Both the position numbers and the translations under genes were made by a program. Below the pieces are notes generated by a model. That model was not told the DNA's origin. It made no database searches and saw only the letters and a list, made by a program, of their open reading frames with translations. DNA of 64,000 nucleotides, taken from positions 5,124,001-5,188,000 of the forward strand of contig NZ_CP093280.1 of NCBI RefSeq assembly GCF_026651855.1. Direction: 5' to 3'. Positions 63,605 through 64,000 of the stretch are shown here, piece by piece; the stretch's first letter is position 1, and each line of letters begins with the position of its first letter. This DNA comes from Pseudomonas silvicola (lineage in GTDB: Bacteria; Pseudomonadota; Gammaproteobacteria; Pseudomonadales; Pseudomonadaceae).

Positions 63605-64000
63605 GCCATTCCACCCTGCGACGTACCCTGGGCCTGAGCCTGTTGGCCCTGGGTGTCGCCCAGGCGCACCTGGCCCTGGCGGCCACCGCTACCCCGGCCA
63701 CCGGCAACGCCGTGGAAGCGCGGGTCAGCTCGATCCTCGACAACATGAGCACCTCGGAGAAGATCAACTTCACCCGCGTCGACGACGGCCACATGATCCC
63801 CAAGCTGACCAAGTGGGGCATCCAGGGCACCGTGGCCTACGATTCGTCCATGGGCGTGCACGTCAACAACGCCACGTTTGGCGCCCAGTACCCGTCGCAG
63901 TCGGCCCTGGCCGCTACCTGGAGCATCAACCGCGCCAAGGAATTCGGCCAGGCCATCGCCTACGAAACCCGTATTTCCGGCGGCCAGCAAATGCTATCCC
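63601..64000 (+). CDS. Exported family 3 glycoside hydrolase, N-terminal part (cut by window end)
   Basis: An open frame of 133 codons that runs off the end of the window. A signal peptide (about 1-28, ending LALAA) is followed by the N-terminal GH3 region: VEARVSSILDNMSTSEKINF, WGIQGTVAYDSSMGVHVNN and AQYPSQSALAATWSINRAKEFGQAIAYETR. It parallels GH3-1 (AQQTLSQMTLAEKLDYIGG and YPSGPNLAATFNLRRAVDFGRALGYDT). The DSSMGVH block differs from the more usual DGGLGVR seen in GH3-1. Catalytic residues lie beyond the window. Confidence 0.8.
   Translation, partial: MSHSTLRRTLGLSLLALGVAQAHLALAATATPATGNAVEARVSSILDNMSTSEKINFTRVDDGHMIPKLTKWGIQGTVAYDSSMGVHVNNATFGAQYPSQSALAATWSINRAKEFGQAIAYETRISGGQQMLS

Overview
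The window looks like a chromosomal segment of a Pseudomonas species. It is GC-rich and densely coded, with many ATGA stop/start overlaps, Pseudomonas-type REP-like repeats and typical pseudomonad families. No rRNA, tRNA, CRISPR array, transposase, integrase or phage gene was seen. Assignments rest on motifs read from the translated sequence; no database search was possible.

1-9.6 kb: a Ser/Thr-type metallophosphatase, a one-domain Mop protein and a fused ABC exporter are followed by a five-gene minus-strand operon. That operon (lipoprotein, two permeases, double ATPase, acyl-CoA-dehydrogenase-fold flavoprotein) is an importer coupled to a flavin enzyme.

10.0-26.1 kb: a Ter (tellurium/stress response) island. 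The plus strand carries an OmpA-like membrane protein, an LprI-like membrane protein, an unrecognised membrane protein and a TerD-vWA (TerF-like) protein. The minus strand carries a convergent 13-gene operon: ATP-grasp, TerD-trypsin fusion, PRTase, HAD, StiP-type PRTase with a PELOTA-like tail, HpcH/HpaI lyase, HAD-IB, terZ, terA, terB, terC, terD and terE. The two groups meet at a bidirectional terminator. The set matches the published proposal of a Ter-linked nucleoside-like metabolite pathway, with a protease fused to a TerD sensor domain and a local envelope module.

26.4-39.6 kb: mostly metabolic genes: a hotdog thioesterase, a glutamate-synthase-like flavoprotein, small unknown genes, a HEAT-repeat protein, a Gfo/Idh/MocA oxidoreductase, a DUF1275 protein and AroD. 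A LysR regulator is divergent from an SDR, MFS and split-transketolase operon that looks like an uncharacterised catabolic pathway.

39.6-64 kb: two tandem, diverged copies of one module. Each has a complete minus-strand type II secretion gene set in the order E-F-G-H-I-J-K-L-M-C-D, with a lipoprotein secretin (Hxc-like). Each is divergent from an exported glycoside hydrolase family 3 gene, and each has a tiny exported-peptide gene in its E/GH3 gap. The second GH3 gene runs off the window end. The simplest reading is a duplicated, substrate-dedicated secretion unit for GH3 enzymes.
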